From Rhizobium sp. Root483D2 (GTDB taxonomy: Bacteria; Pseudomonadota; Alphaproteobacteria; Rhizobiales; Rhizobiaceae), in contig NZ_LMFB01000039.1 of the NCBI RefSeq assembly GCF_001426685.1, positions 121,512 to 185,511 on the forward strand: a DNA stretch of 64,000 nt, written 5' to 3'. Positions within the stretch are counted from its first letter, which is position 1; the number at the start of each line of letters is the position of its first letter. The notes beneath the pieces were generated by a model. It saw nothing but the letters and a program-made list of their open reading frames with translations, was not told the DNA's origin and did no database searches. Shown here piece by piece: positions 42,924 through 52,033 of this stretch. A program made the translations under genes and the position numbers.

Positions 42924-43346
42924 TCAGATATCCAGGAGCATATCCAGAGCGCAGCGATACTTTTCCCGGCGAAAACGCAACTGTGCATCGCCTAAAATTT
43001 CCCGGCTGTGATTGAGCTTATCTCGGAGGTCAGCAATTTTCACCGCGCGCGCGATTGGGTTCGGTGCTAGCCGCCGGATGAAGTCGAAATAATATTCGCC
43101 TCGGAAACGGGTAAGAGCGGCCACCGCCTCCACGATCTCTGCCCTGAAGCCGTGCTGCGAAGAAAGGTCATTGCAAGTCCAGTGGCTATCACCGACCATA
43201 TCGTGCAGGACGGCGACAATTCTCTGGTCGTTAGTCTTCATGGCTAGCATGACGCGGAGTGGATGGAGGATATAAGGTTCGCCGGCCTCATCGACCTGGC
43301 TGGCGTGCGCGTCGGTGGCGAGCTTGATTGCTGTTTCGAGATTCAT
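42924..43346 (-). CDS. Small HD-domain phosphohydrolase, SpoT-hydrolase-like
   Basis: A 140-residue HD protein: LATDAHASQVDEAGEPYILH supplies the first His region, then VAVLHDMVGDSHW gives the HD pair (HDxxxD), and AVKIADLRDKLNH the final Asp (KxADLxDN-like). This matches the hydrolase half of RelA/SpoT and MESH1-type single-domain enzymes, which remove the 3'-pyrophosphate of (p)ppGpp. The substrate is an inference from the family. There is no synthetase domain. Confidence 0.82.
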   Translation of the reverse strand: MNLETAIKLATDAHASQVDEAGEPYILHPLRVMLAMKTNDQRIVAVLHDMVGDSHWTCNDLSSQHGFRAEIVEAVAALTRFRGEYYFDFIRRLAPNPIARAVKIADLRDKLNHSREILGDAQLRFRREKYRCALDMLLDI

Positions 43347-43575
43347 AGACCTTTTCCGTTACCCGGTATCGCCAGCGAAAACGTCCCGATGCAAAGCGAA
43401 CATGACGTTGCCCATGGCGCCACCGGCGACAAAAACACGCTTCCTGTCAAACATCATAAGGCGCCACTATAGCTTCAATGAGTTGCCGGATCGAAAATGC
43501 TTTGCCTTGACCGGCTGAAATCAGCTTGCAAAAACGAGTTGAAGCAGGCTTTGAGGTTTTGCCAAAACGGCACGC

Positions 43576-44685
43576 TCACATGAACTTCACGGGCACGTCT
43601 CTCGCCAGCAACTTCGCCAACTCTTCAGCATCCCAGTTGGTAAGGCGCACGCAACCGTGAGAGCCGGTCTTGTCGATACGGCTCGGTTCGGGTGTGCCGT
43701 GTATCCCGAAGGTTGGTTCGGAAAGATCAATCCAGACGGTTCCAACCGGACCGTTCGGGCCAGGAGGCAAAGTTAGGACCTTGTCGTTGCTGCCCTGCTG
43801 GAAATTGACCTTCGGATTGTAGGTATACTCCGGGTTAAGCACCACCGTTTTGACCGTATGTGTGCCCGACGGCGACGGGTTCGTTTCACTGCCGATCGTT
43901 GCGGGATAGGCAGCTAAAAGAGACCCATCGGCGGCATAGGCTCGAAGTTGGCCCAGTTTCTTATCGACTTCGACGCTAACGGCAGCGCCTTTTTTGTTGG
44001 CACCGAGATCGGCAACAAAAATTGTCTCGCCATCTACGAACTTGGCCTGTGGATTGAGCGCCTTCAGTAAGTCTTCGCCCATATGGAAACGCTCTGCCAA
44101 TGCCTCCGTCGCCGTGGCATAGCCCAGATATTTCATTTGCGCCATCTGCGCATAATCTTTCGGGATAGCACCTGCGATCGCAGACAGATCCGCTGCTGTT
44201 ATGACATAGCTGCCGATGACCTGATTGGCGTCCTCGATGGCACCGATAACCTGTGGACTGATCTTTCCATCGGCGGGAAGGCCGCGCATTGTTTCGTAAG
44301 CAGCGAGCACGCTGCGGAGATTGCCGCCGTCGAGGCCGTCGATTACACCGGGAGAGGCGCCAGCTCTGTCAAGCAGCACCTGCAGTCGTGCGACTGATGC
44401 TGACGGAATGTTGGTATCGAATGGCAACGCGACCGTCGCCGGATCGACCGCCGTCGATGTGGTGCTCGCCGTTATCGTCGGATCGACGTTCGTTGGCGTT
44501 GGTGTGTAGGCAGCGGGGATGACGTCAAGAGGCGCACTGTTGATTGCCTCTGCTGTCAGATTTGTTGCGGATGCTGCCGCGATGGATGCATAGGCGATAG
44601 AGCTTGCAAGCGCGATGAGGCCAAACGTGCCGGACATCAGAGTAATCCTTGAGACATGGCGCAATTTGCCAAAGCTGACGATCAT
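43576..44685 (-). CDS. L,D-transpeptidase (YkuD domain) with N-terminal peptidoglycan-binding region
   Basis: A 369-residue exported protein. After a hydrophobic signal (TLMSGTFGLIALASSIAYAS) and a Thr/Pro-rich linker comes a peptidoglycan-binding helical region (RLQVLLDRAGASPGVIDGLD), then a YkuD catalytic domain: FGIHGTPEPSRI and SHGCVRLTNWD with the nucleophile Cys at about 345. Such enzymes form 3-3 crosslinks or attach outer-membrane proteins to peptidoglycan in Rhizobiales. The minus-strand sequence 44829-44854 upstream is a textbook EcfG-type promoter match, suggesting stress induction. Confidence 0.9.
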   Translation of the reverse strand: MIVSFGKLRHVSRITLMSGTFGLIALASSIAYASIAAASATNLTAEAINSAPLDVIPAAYTPTPTNVDPTITASTTSTAVDPATVALPFDTNIPSASVARLQVLLDRAGASPGVIDGLDGGNLRSVLAAYETMRGLPADGKISPQVIGAIEDANQVIGSYVITAADLSAIAGAIPKDYAQMAQMKYLGYATATEALAERFHMGEDLLKALNPQAKFVDGETIFVADLGANKKGAAVSVEVDKKLGQLRAYAADGSLLAAYPATIGSETNPSPSGTHTVKTVVLNPEYTYNPKVNFQQGSNDKVLTLPPGPNGPVGTVWIDLSEPTFGIHGTPEPSRIDKTGSHGCVRLTNWDAEELAKLLARDVPVKFM

Positions 44686-44809
44686 TGAAAATGGTTAATG
44701 CTTCGGAAATGCCATCCACAGTTACGCGGGTGGAGGGAGGACGGAACAACGAAGCTTTAATCCCGCTTATCGTTCGATCCAAACCTCTAGAATGTGAGGT
44801 TGGGAGATC

Positions 44810-45375
44810 GTGGAAGCGCCCCCACTGCAACGAAAGCTTGCCGCCATACGTTCCGCTGGCGTCGAAGGCTACTCTCGCCTTATGCATGTCGATGAAGAGA
44901 TAACCTCTGGCACAGCTGACAAATCATGGACCATCGTCGATGCCTTGATCGAAAGCGCTAATGGCGAGATATTCGGAACTGCCGGGACAGTGTGCTCGCC
45001 GAGTTCCCGAGCGTCGTGCAAACCTTCAACTGCACAATTGCCATCCAGCTCGCCATCGCCCGCGTCAACGCGGACATTCCAGTTGAATCTAGATGAACTT
45101 CCGCATTGGCATCAATGTCGTTGATGTCTTGGTCAAGAACGGCGACCTTTTCGGGAACTGCGTTAGTATTGCGGCTCGACTTGAGGCTCTCGCCGAAATG
45201 GGTGGGATGCGTCACCCGCAGCGTTGGCGTGCCTCGGTCACAGCTCCGCCCAGTGCCGCAATCGGCAACGAAAGTGAATCTGGCCAGCGATGACAATTTG
45301 ACAGAGGTCGCTTTCTGTAAGTCGATCCGCGATGATGACGACGGCACGGAGTTGCGCTTAGCCCTTAAACACTAA
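44810..45375 (+). pseudogene. Degraded class III adenylate/guanylate cyclase gene
   Basis: The first frame reads LQRKLAAIRSAGVEGYSRLM, the standard start of rhizobial class III cyclases (with Asp of the metal site replaced by Gly: AGVEGYSRLM instead of ADVVGYSRLM). After GEIFGTAG the reading shifts frame to DSVLAEFPSVVQTFN, meets a TGA, then resumes as NFRIGINVVDVLVKNGDLFG and AARLEALAE before losing similarity. Frameshifts, a stop and a missing metal residue show that it is dead. It is probably one of many paralogues in the genome. Confidence 0.82.
44829..44854 (-). promoter_or_regulatory. Candidate EcfG (general stress sigma) promoter of the L,D-transpeptidase gene
   Basis: On the minus strand GGAAC (44854-44850) is followed after exactly 17 bases by CGTT (44832-44829), the alphaproteobacterial EcfG consensus. 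Transcription would start near 44820, about 135 bases before the ATG at 44685. It lies inside the cyclase relic. About one such match is expected by chance in 64 kb on both strands. Confidence 0.45.
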
Positions 45376-45589
45376 CCAGGCGGCGCGTTCGCCGATTTCG
45401 CCCGGACGCCGATTGGATCGTGACCCAGCTGAGTTGGAGGAGCCTGCCATCGAGTTTCTTTTTTGGGAAACTGCCCGCGACAGCGAAAGTGAGGCGATGA
45501 TTCGTGCTTACATCCAGCCTTACCCCCAGGGCAAATTCGTCTCGCTCGCTGAAATTCTTGTCTGCACAACGGCGCCATAACGGCAAGAG

Positions 45590-46081
45590 TCACGCTTCAG
45601 CCGAGGATTGTGATCCCGGTCTAAGTGCGCGCTCGTGGTAGCGCATCTTCCAGTGGACAATATCGCGACTGCTGTTGAGCGAGACGAGGAACCAGCCAAG
45701 ATAAACAGCCCCGACCGATAGACTGACAGTTGTTATCCTGATTGCTGTAAATTCCCGAAGGAGCGCCTGAGCGCCGACATCGACCTTTTCCGCGCCATCC
45801 ACCTCGTATACGAACGACTCTATGGCACCTGCCGTCATGCCCATCAGGATATCTGCTAATCGCTCATCGCTGACCAGGGCTGGCAAGGTCGATGTATCGG
45901 CGCCATGAGCTTGAACGCGATGATAGTCCCAGCCAAACACAGGAATTGGCAAATTCTCGTTTTCGACCGAAGATTTGGCGTACTGACGGAGCGACACCGC
46001 CGAGGTGCCCTTCGCGATGTCACCGATCATGCCGACCACTTTCGTCCAGTCCACCGGGCGTTCGAACATCAATTGCTCCAT
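45590..46081 (-). CDS. Hypothetical protein with one membrane segment
   Basis: A 163-residue frame (or 159 from ATG 46069, which has GGAG upstream). The first 100 residues are polar (VVGMIGDIAKGTSAVSLRQY). A single hydrophobic segment (ITTVSLSVGAVYLGWFLVSL) precedes a basic tail. No family was recognised. It neighbours pseudogenes, so it could itself be a fragment. Confidence 0.5.
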   Translation of the reverse strand: MEQLMFERPVDWTKVVGMIGDIAKGTSAVSLRQYAKSSVENENLPIPVFGWDYHRVQAHGADTSTLPALVSDERLADILMGMTAGAIESFVYEVDGAEKVDVGAQALLREFTAIRITTVSLSVGAVYLGWFLVSLNSSRDIVHWKMRYHERALRPGSQSSAEA

Positions 46082-46430
46082 ACATGTCTACGTTGCTGTA
46101 AATGAGCCAATAACACGCTTTGACAAGAAGCCGGTTTTTCACATCGCACAAATTTGTCGCCTTTTGGCGCGAGGGAACGGAGACCAGTCGGGCCGGAGGA
46201 GGGGATTGTCCATGATGATTCACTCACCGGTGTTGCGATGTTGGGATTGATGCCATTCCGCGGACTGGTTTTTGTGATCTTCCGGACGGGTCAGCACCGA
46301 TTTGTTGTCCCTCGCCTTGCTGAAAAAGACAGTACCTCAGATCTTATCTCCGAAGAGAGTTCGACCAACTGGAACTTCTATCTCCCTAGGGACTTCGTAT
46401 TGACAAGCCCAAATTCCCAAGGAGATCCCA
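46082..46430 (+). other. 349-base gap upstream of transketolase
   Basis: No gene is supported. GGAAC at 46371-46375 followed after 16 bases by ACTT is a partial EcfG-type match placed about 30 bases before the expected transcript start of the transketolase gene. AAGGAG at about 46420 is the ribosome site. Confidence 0.35.
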
Positions 46431-48467
46431 ATGCTGGATCAACCAAACACAGCTGCCACCGTGCCAACAGCCAAGGATCCACATCTTCGCGACTTGGCGA
46501 ATTGCATCCGGTTTCTCTCCATGGACGCGGTCCAAAAAGCCGAAAGCGGTCATCCCGGCATGCCGATGGGCATGGCGGACATCGCCACGGTATTGTTCTC
46601 CGATTTCATGAAGTTCGATCCTGAAGATCCAAAATGGTTCGACCGGGATCGTTTCCTGATCTCAAACGGCCACGGATCGATGCTGCTTTACAGCCTGCTA
46701 TATCTGACCGGCTACGAAGACATGACAATCGACGAGATCAAGCGTTTCCGCCAGATCGACAGCAAGACGCCCGGTCACCCGGAATACCATTTCGCACCGG
46801 GCATCGAGACGACCACCGGCCCGCTCGGGCAAGGCTTTGCCAATTCGGTCGGACTTGCGCTTGCCGAGCGGATTATGAATGCCGAGTTTGAGGATAGCCT
46901 TGTCGATCATTATACATATGTGTTCCTTGGCGATGGCTGCCTGATGGAAGGCATCAGCCAGGAAGCGATCTCTCTTGCCGGCCACCTCAAGCTCGGAAAG
47001 CTGATCGCGTTCTTCGACAACAATTCGATCTCGATCGATGGCGCTACCAGCCTCGCCGAGTCCGACGACCAGAGCGCCAGGTTCCGGGCGTCGAACTGGC
47101 ACGTTCAGGAAATCGACGGCCACGACACCGACGCAATTCGTGCAGCGATTATTGAGGCTCGGCGGATCGACGACAGACCGTCGATGATTTCCTGCAAAAC
47201 GATCATCGGCTTCGGGTTTCCGACCAAAGCCGGCACGCAGAAGGCTCATAGCGACGCACCGGGCGAGGAAGAAATTGCCGGGGCACGGAAGCTACTTGGT
47301 TGGTCGGCAGAACCGTTCGAAATCCCGAGCGGCCTTCTCGAAAACTGGCGAGGGATTGGCCGTAGAGGCCGCACGGCCAGACAGCAATGGGAAGCGCGTC
47401 TGGACGCGTCATCTAAGCATTGCCCGGACTTCAAGCGGCGGATAGAGGGCGAGATGCCGGATGGTTGGCGGTCATCGATCGCGACGGCTCGGCAAGAGTT
47501 CCTCTCGGGCGAAAAGGACTTGGCGACGAGACAAGCGAGCGGCGCCGTTCTCAACCACCTCTTCAAAGCAATCCCCGAATTGCTCGGCGGTTCGGCGGAT
47601 TTGACCCCGTCGAACAACACCAAGGCTAAGGATCAGGTAGAGATCAAGCCCCAATCGTACGCTGGCTCCTATTTGCATTACGGGGTGCGGGAGCACGGCA
47701 TGGCTGCCGCGATGAATGGCATTGCGCTGCATGGCGGCCTCATCCCTTATGGCGGGACTTTCCTGACATTCTCCGACTATTGCCGGCCCGCCATCCGGCT
47801 TGCTGCGATGATGGAAGTCCGGACGATCTTCGTCATGACCCACGACTCCATCGGACTTGGCGAGGATGGGCCCACCCACCAGCCGGTCGAACATCTGTCG
47901 GCCCTGCGCGCTATTCCTGGCCTTGCCGTCTATCGCCCCGGTGATCCGATTGAAACAGCGGAATGCTGGGAGGCTATCCTCGATCGACCACGACAGGCAG
48001 CGTTGATCGCCCTGTCGCGTCAGCCGATGCCACTCCTGCGGCGGGAGGGCGGCTCCGCAAACCGATCAGCCAAGGGCGGTTACGTTTTTGTTGAAGCCGA
48101 AGGCGGCGAACGCCAACTGACATTGCTCGCGACTGGCTCTGAGCTACATCTGGCTGTCGAAGCGAGAGCTGAACTTCAAAAGGAAGGCATTGCAACTGCG
48201 GTCGTTTCGATGCCCTGCAGTTTGTTGTTCGAAGAGCAGGACGCAACATACAAGCGATCGGTGCTTGGTGAGACACGTGCACGCGTTGCCGTCGAGGCGG
48301 GGATGCAGGATTCGTGGGACCGGTACATCGGCGTTGATGGCGGATTTGTCGGTATGCATCGCTTCGGCGCATCCGGCAAGATCGGTGACGTCTACGCAAA
48401 GTTCGATATGACCGTCGATGCGATCGTCCGCAAAGCCAAGGCGGTGTTGAGCGATCTCGGCTTATGA
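46431..48467 (+). CDS. tkt: Transketolase
   Basis: A 678-residue thiamine-diphosphate enzyme that moves two-carbon units between sugar phosphates. N-terminal domain: AESGHPGMPMGMADI, TTGPLGQGFANSVG and the ThDP motif FLGDGCLMEGISQE with the partner Asn in FFDNNSISIDG. Middle domain: GGSADLTPSN and YGVREHGMAAAMNG (catalytic Glu). C-terminal domain: LLATGSELHLAVEA. It is of full length and appears intact. It is likely an accessory copy, since it is not next to other pentose-phosphate or Calvin genes. Confidence 0.95.
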   Translation: MLDQPNTAATVPTAKDPHLRDLANCIRFLSMDAVQKAESGHPGMPMGMADIATVLFSDFMKFDPEDPKWFDRDRFLISNGHGSMLLYSLLYLTGYEDMTIDEIKRFRQIDSKTPGHPEYHFAPGIETTTGPLGQGFANSVGLALAERIMNAEFEDSLVDHYTYVFLGDGCLMEGISQEAISLAGHLKLGKLIAFFDNNSISIDGATSLAESDDQSARFRASNWHVQEIDGHDTDAIRAAIIEARRIDDRPSMISCKTIIGFGFPTKAGTQKAHSDAPGEEEIAGARKLLGWSAEPFEIPSGLLENWRGIGRRGRTARQQWEARLDASSKHCPDFKRRIEGEMPDGWRSSIATARQEFLSGEKDLATRQASGAVLNHLFKAIPELLGGSADLTPSNNTKAKDQVEIKPQSYAGSYLHYGVREHGMAAAMNGIALHGGLIPYGGTFLTFSDYCRPAIRLAAMMEVRTIFVMTHDSIGLGEDGPTHQPVEHLSALRAIPGLAVYRPGDPIETAECWEAILDRPRQAALIALSRQPMPLLRREGGSANRSAKGGYVFVEAEGGERQLTLLATGSELHLAVEARAELQKEGIATAVVSMPCSLLFEEQDATYKRSVLGETRARVAVEAGMQDSWDRYIGVDGGFVGMHRFGASGKIGDVYAKFDMTVDAIVRKAKAVLSDLGL

Positions 48468-48549
48468 CATGGCGGCGGAGCTAAATCTGGAAACTCTCAG
48501 GCTTCGAGCGCGTTCACACCCGGATTACAATTCAATTTGGAGGACCACT

Positions 48550-48858
48550 ATGGCAGACATCAGCACGACGACCATTAGGGCGAGCTTTGCAACGCGCGAA
48601 GCGGCTGAGCTAGCGATCGAGCGCCTGGTGCAGCAGCATGGGGTGTCGCGGCCGGACATCTTCGTTCAAGCCGTTGGCGAGCAGAATACTGCCGGGACAG
48701 CAGCGTCCGGAGGTGATGTCGCCCGTCCTGACGGCGCACGTGATGATGCTGCGCTCCAAGGCGAGATCGAGGTTTCGGTTGATATAACGACCAATCAGAT
48801 TCCAGCCGTACAACGCAGTTTCGGGGACGCCGGCGCAACCCGCGTGTCCGGTCGCTGA
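48550..48858 (+). CDS. Small conserved-looking protein, stress-type
   Basis: A 102-residue acidic protein: TTTIRASFATREAAELAIER suggests a ferredoxin-like beta-alpha-beta unit similar to the start of YflT/GS17M-type stress proteins, then a flexible Ala/Gly/Asp-rich stretch and a last strand pair (GEIEVSVDITTNQIPAVQRS). ATG 48550 has GGAGG 7 bases upstream. It follows tkt by 82 bases and heads a run of three small genes. Function unknown. Confidence 0.7.
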   Translation: MADISTTTIRASFATREAAELAIERLVQQHGVSRPDIFVQAVGEQNTAGTAASGGDVARPDGARDDAALQGEIEVSVDITTNQIPAVQRSFGDAGATRVSGR

Positions 48859-48870
48859 AAGGGAGTGGTA

Positions 48871-49098
48871 ATGATGACGGACGCTACCCTCGGACCAGAG
48901 AACGATCTGCGTGACATCGTCGAGGCTAAACTCGCATCCCTTGTGCTCGAACTGGAAGAAGCTAACTTCAAGATCGACGAAATCGCCTTTGCGATCGAAG
49001 ACGTGCTGAAAGCTAACTGGCTCGATCAGGCAACGGCGCTGAGACGGGCGCGTGCTGAAACTCCAGAAAATTTCGTGTCCGACGGAAACGAAGGCTGA
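48871..49098 (+). CDS. Small helical protein
   Basis: A 75-residue acidic helical protein (NDLRDIVEAKLASLVLELEE, then IAFAIEDVLKANWLDQATAL). AAAGGGAG precedes ATG 48871. It starts 12 bases after the previous small gene, so they are probably cotranscribed. No function known. Confidence 0.7.
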   Translation: MMTDATLGPENDLRDIVEAKLASLVLELEEANFKIDEIAFAIEDVLKANWLDQATALRRARAETPENFVSDGNEG

Positions 49099-49127
49099 GT
49101 TGGCCTCACAGTTAAAGGATTACAATC

Positions 49128-49334
49128 ATGGCTGCCACATTTCACGTCATCGCCCTCAGTTCACGAGACCCGGACGGACGCGACACGTTAGACGAACCGA
49201 AACTGCTTTATCCTGACGCGCTGAAGACTGCTCGGCAACTTAAGGATCAGAGCAAAGCTTTTCGCGTCGTTGCCTATGGCGAGCATTCTGCCGATCAAAT
49301 GCAGGCCTTCAGTGATCTGGGTGCGCTGGAATAG
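49128..49334 (+). CDS. Small hypothetical protein
   Basis: A 68-residue protein (AATFHVIALSSRDPDGRDTL, then KAFRVVAYGEHSADQMQAFS). AAAGGA lies upstream of ATG 49128, and the gene is 29 bases after the previous one. It is probably the third small gene of the tkt-linked group. Not recognised. Confidence 0.65.
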   Translation: MAATFHVIALSSRDPDGRDTLDEPKLLYPDALKTARQLKDQSKAFRVVAYGEHSADQMQAFSDLGALE

Positions 49335-49488
49335 CCACAGGAGCTTCGCGAAAATATTATTGCCTTCTGACCGCGGACAGGATGATCGGTGTCTTGAAGA
49401 CGCTTTTTGATTGTTTCGTTCATTGCGGGTAGCTCGGCGTTTGAACCGAATTTTGAGGCAGTTGCAGAAAAAACATGCAAACGCAGCC

Positions 49489-49680
49489 TGATGATCGATT
49501 TGACGTATTTGAAAGCTCAACGCACCGCAGCCAGCGTTGTAAAGAGGGGCTATTTCTGGCTGTATCGGATGCCCGGCGGAGTGCAAAGCTTCTCTCAATC
49601 ATTGCGAGGCAAAAGGTTTTCCAATTGATCGCGCCTTCGTTGGTATTGCACTCATCTATGTGATGAGAGTCGAAAATAAC
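49489..49680 (+). mobile_element. Relic of an IS5-type transposase
   Basis: LMIDLTYLKAQRTAAS resembles the first catalytic-Asp block of IS5/IS427 transposases (MIDATYLKAHRTA). In the next frame AVSDARRSAKLLSII resembles their following block (AVTDANGRPI...). A frameshift separates the two, and nothing else of the element, including terminal repeats, was found. The match is by memory and short. Confidence 0.4.
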
Positions 49681-49703
49681 GCAGACCGATCAAGTATACA
49701 GAC

Positions 49704-49728
49704 GGAACAAGTCGGTCTGTAGAGGGTT
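49704..49728 (+). promoter_or_regulatory. Candidate EcfG-type promoter
   Basis: GGAAC (49704-49708), 16 bases, then GGTT (49725-49728). It is about 40 bases upstream of the FAD protein start at 49771. The -10 box differs from CGTT by one base. Confidence 0.3.
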
Positions 49729-49770
49729 GGGCAACAAGAGTTCGCGGCGTATCAATCGATTAAGAAGAAG

Positions 49771-51597
49771 ATGTTGACGACGTGGTTTCTCCGAATGCTC
49801 TCAACAGGCAATGGAAAGCCAGGCGAGCTCCGTAACTTTCCGCCTTGTCCTCTTCCCTCTGTTTTAGAGTGTTCCTTGCCAAATATCGCAATCATCGGCT
49901 CCGGGCCGACAGGAATCTACACACTGAAAGGTTTGATCGGGAGCGATACGCCGCTGTCAATCACCGTTTACGAAGCCAATGCCGACCCAGGTAAGGGCAC
50001 GCCCTACCATCCTCGCGCCAATGACCGCGCAATGCTTGCAAATATCGCCAGCATTGAACTTCCTCCCGTTGGCGAGAGCTTGGTATCCTGGCTGCGCAGC
50101 AAGACCCCAGCTGAACTGGCACTGCTGGGTGTGCGTGTAGAGACGATAGGAGAGCGCGAGTTTTACCCACGCGTTGTGCTTGGAGAGTATTTCCAATCGC
50201 AGCTTCAGGGACTGCTCGCCAAGGCCATCGACCGCGGCCATGTCATCAACATCAAGGCGAACCACCGGGTGGTCGATATCGCGCTTGGCGAAGCCGATAT
50301 CGCCGTCAAGGTGCAGAAAGCCGATGGGGCACAGAGCCATCAGGCATTCGATCACGTGGTAATGGCGACCGGTCACGATTGGCCTGAAACGACTGAGACG
50401 AAACCGGGCTTCTACATCTCGCCATGGCCCGCAGCAAACCTTGATACTATTGGCGATGTTTCGGTTGGAGTTCTTGGAACGTCGCTTAGCGGCATCGATG
50501 CCGTTGTGTCGGTGACAACCTCGCACGGCTCCTTCATGTTGGATGAGGCCGGCCTGCTGCAATACCACACGTCGGCGGCTGATGACTTCCATATCACCAT
50601 GATGTCGCGCAAAGGGTTATTGCCGGAAGCCGACTTCTATTGCATCGTCCCCTACGTCCCGACGACAATCTTCACTGAAAGAGCCGTGGACGAGCTTATC
50701 GAGACCAAACCAGATCGACTTCTCGATGAATTATTCGACCTGTTTCGGGCACAGCTGTTCGCAGACGATCCGCAATACGCCGAACATATAGGGCTCGGTA
50801 TGCTGATGGTGGAAACCGTCGCGGACGCGTATTTCGCCGATCGCGAGACATACGACCCCTTCACCTGGGCGTCTCTCAACCTCGGCGAAGCAAAAATGAA
50901 TAAGGCGAGCCGCACGACGGTCGCCTGGCGCTATTCGATCCTGCGCATGCATGAAGTGCTGCTGCGTGCCGTTCCCCATTTTTGTGAGAACGATCTCAAG
51001 CGCTTTCACAAGTACTTCAAAACGCTATTCGTCGATGATTACGCCACTGTGCCGCATCAGTCCATTGAGCGCCTGCTTGCCCTGCACCGTGCTGGCCGAC
51101 TATCGGTGCTCAAACTCGGATCAGAGTACAAGCTCGACAGCGACACGGTTGAGCGCGGGGCCGTTATCGACATCGGCGGGGAAAAGCACACATTTAAAGC
51201 CTTTATTGATGCCACGGGCCAACAGGCCGTGTCGGCTTGGGACGTGCCATTTCCTTCGTTAATCCGTCAAGGCGCGGTGCGCGAGGCACTGACGCAAACC
51301 ACGTCATCGGCCTTGGCAGCCAAGGAAGACATGGAGATGATCGCAACAGGCGGGATCGACTTGGACAGCCAATTCCGACCCCGTTTCGAAAAGCCGCTGT
51401 GTCACAATCTATACTGTGTGTCGATTCCCTTTCTCCTCCACAAGCTGCCGTTTGTTCAAGGTATTACCAGTGCTGCGGAGCTCGGCGATATCGTCGCGTC
51501 GGCAATTCTTACTGAAATAAACGGACCATCGACGTCAGCAGGAGCGCAAATTACCAACAATTTAATGAGATCATCGGTTAGGGCAGGGCCCAAATAA
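49771..51597 (+). CDS. FAD/NAD(P)-binding oxidoreductase (PF13454 type)
   Basis: A protein of up to 608 residues. The FAD motif IAIIGSGPTGIYTLKGL starts at residue ~38, then GTPYHPRANDRAMLANIAS, which is typical of the FAD-NAD(P)-binding family, a second Rossmann signature VGVLGTSLSGIDAVVSV and a C-terminal FIDATGQQAVS. The first ~36 residues have no counterpart in the fold, so the true start may be TTG 49876. Relatives act as N-hydroxylating or unknown monooxygenases. It is a single gene facing a small hypothetical gene. Confidence 0.82.
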   Translation: MLTTWFLRMLSTGNGKPGELRNFPPCPLPSVLECSLPNIAIIGSGPTGIYTLKGLIGSDTPLSITVYEANADPGKGTPYHPRANDRAMLANIASIELPPVGESLVSWLRSKTPAELALLGVRVETIGEREFYPRVVLGEYFQSQLQGLLAKAIDRGHVINIKANHRVVDIALGEADIAVKVQKADGAQSHQAFDHVVMATGHDWPETTETKPGFYISPWPAANLDTIGDVSVGVLGTSLSGIDAVVSVTTSHGSFMLDEAGLLQYHTSAADDFHITMMSRKGLLPEADFYCIVPYVPTTIFTERAVDELIETKPDRLLDELFDLFRAQLFADDPQYAEHIGLGMLMVETVADAYFADRETYDPFTWASLNLGEAKMNKASRTTVAWRYSILRMHEVLLRAVPHFCENDLKRFHKYFKTLFVDDYATVPHQSIERLLALHRAGRLSVLKLGSEYKLDSDTVERGAVIDIGGEKHTFKAFIDATGQQAVSAWDVPFPSLIRQGAVREALTQTTSSALAAKEDMEMIATGGIDLDSQFRPRFEKPLCHNLYCVSIPFLLHKLPFVQGITSAAELGDIVASAILTEINGPSTSAGAQITNNLMRSSVRAGPK

Positions 51598-52033
51598 GAC
51601 TGTCTTATGCACTATGCAAACGGCGGTTGCGCCGACTGGTCGGCGAGAAATCGCAATAACTGCGGGGACGATCTTCGACAGCAACGGCAGGGAGCACTGG
51701 ACAGCCTGCATCTCGATTGCGCGCGAGAAATCGATTAGGCTGATGGGTTTGACGTGGTCCTCACACAGGAAACACCACAGACCGCCGCAAACCACGGGAC
51801 TGCCTTTCCTCGATCTCGACGGCTACCCTCGTTGTGGTCGCCGCCGGCATGGTCCCGCTCCGGCAATCCTCACTAGGGAAATGGCGCGAATGCACTTACA
51901 TCAATGTCTGGAGCAATGGCCTTTACTGCCTCGAACCAAGCGTAGCGCAAGCTTCAATTGCTATTGGCCTATTCTCGCGCTGTCGGACCCTGCGCTCATT
52001 GCAGAAAAATTGGTTTAACGACAAGGGTCCACC
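51598..52033 (+). other. 436-base gap
   Basis: Several open frames overlap on both strands, the longest 134 codons, but none shows a ribosome site or family resemblance. I regard the stretch as non-coding or decayed. Confidence 0.4.
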
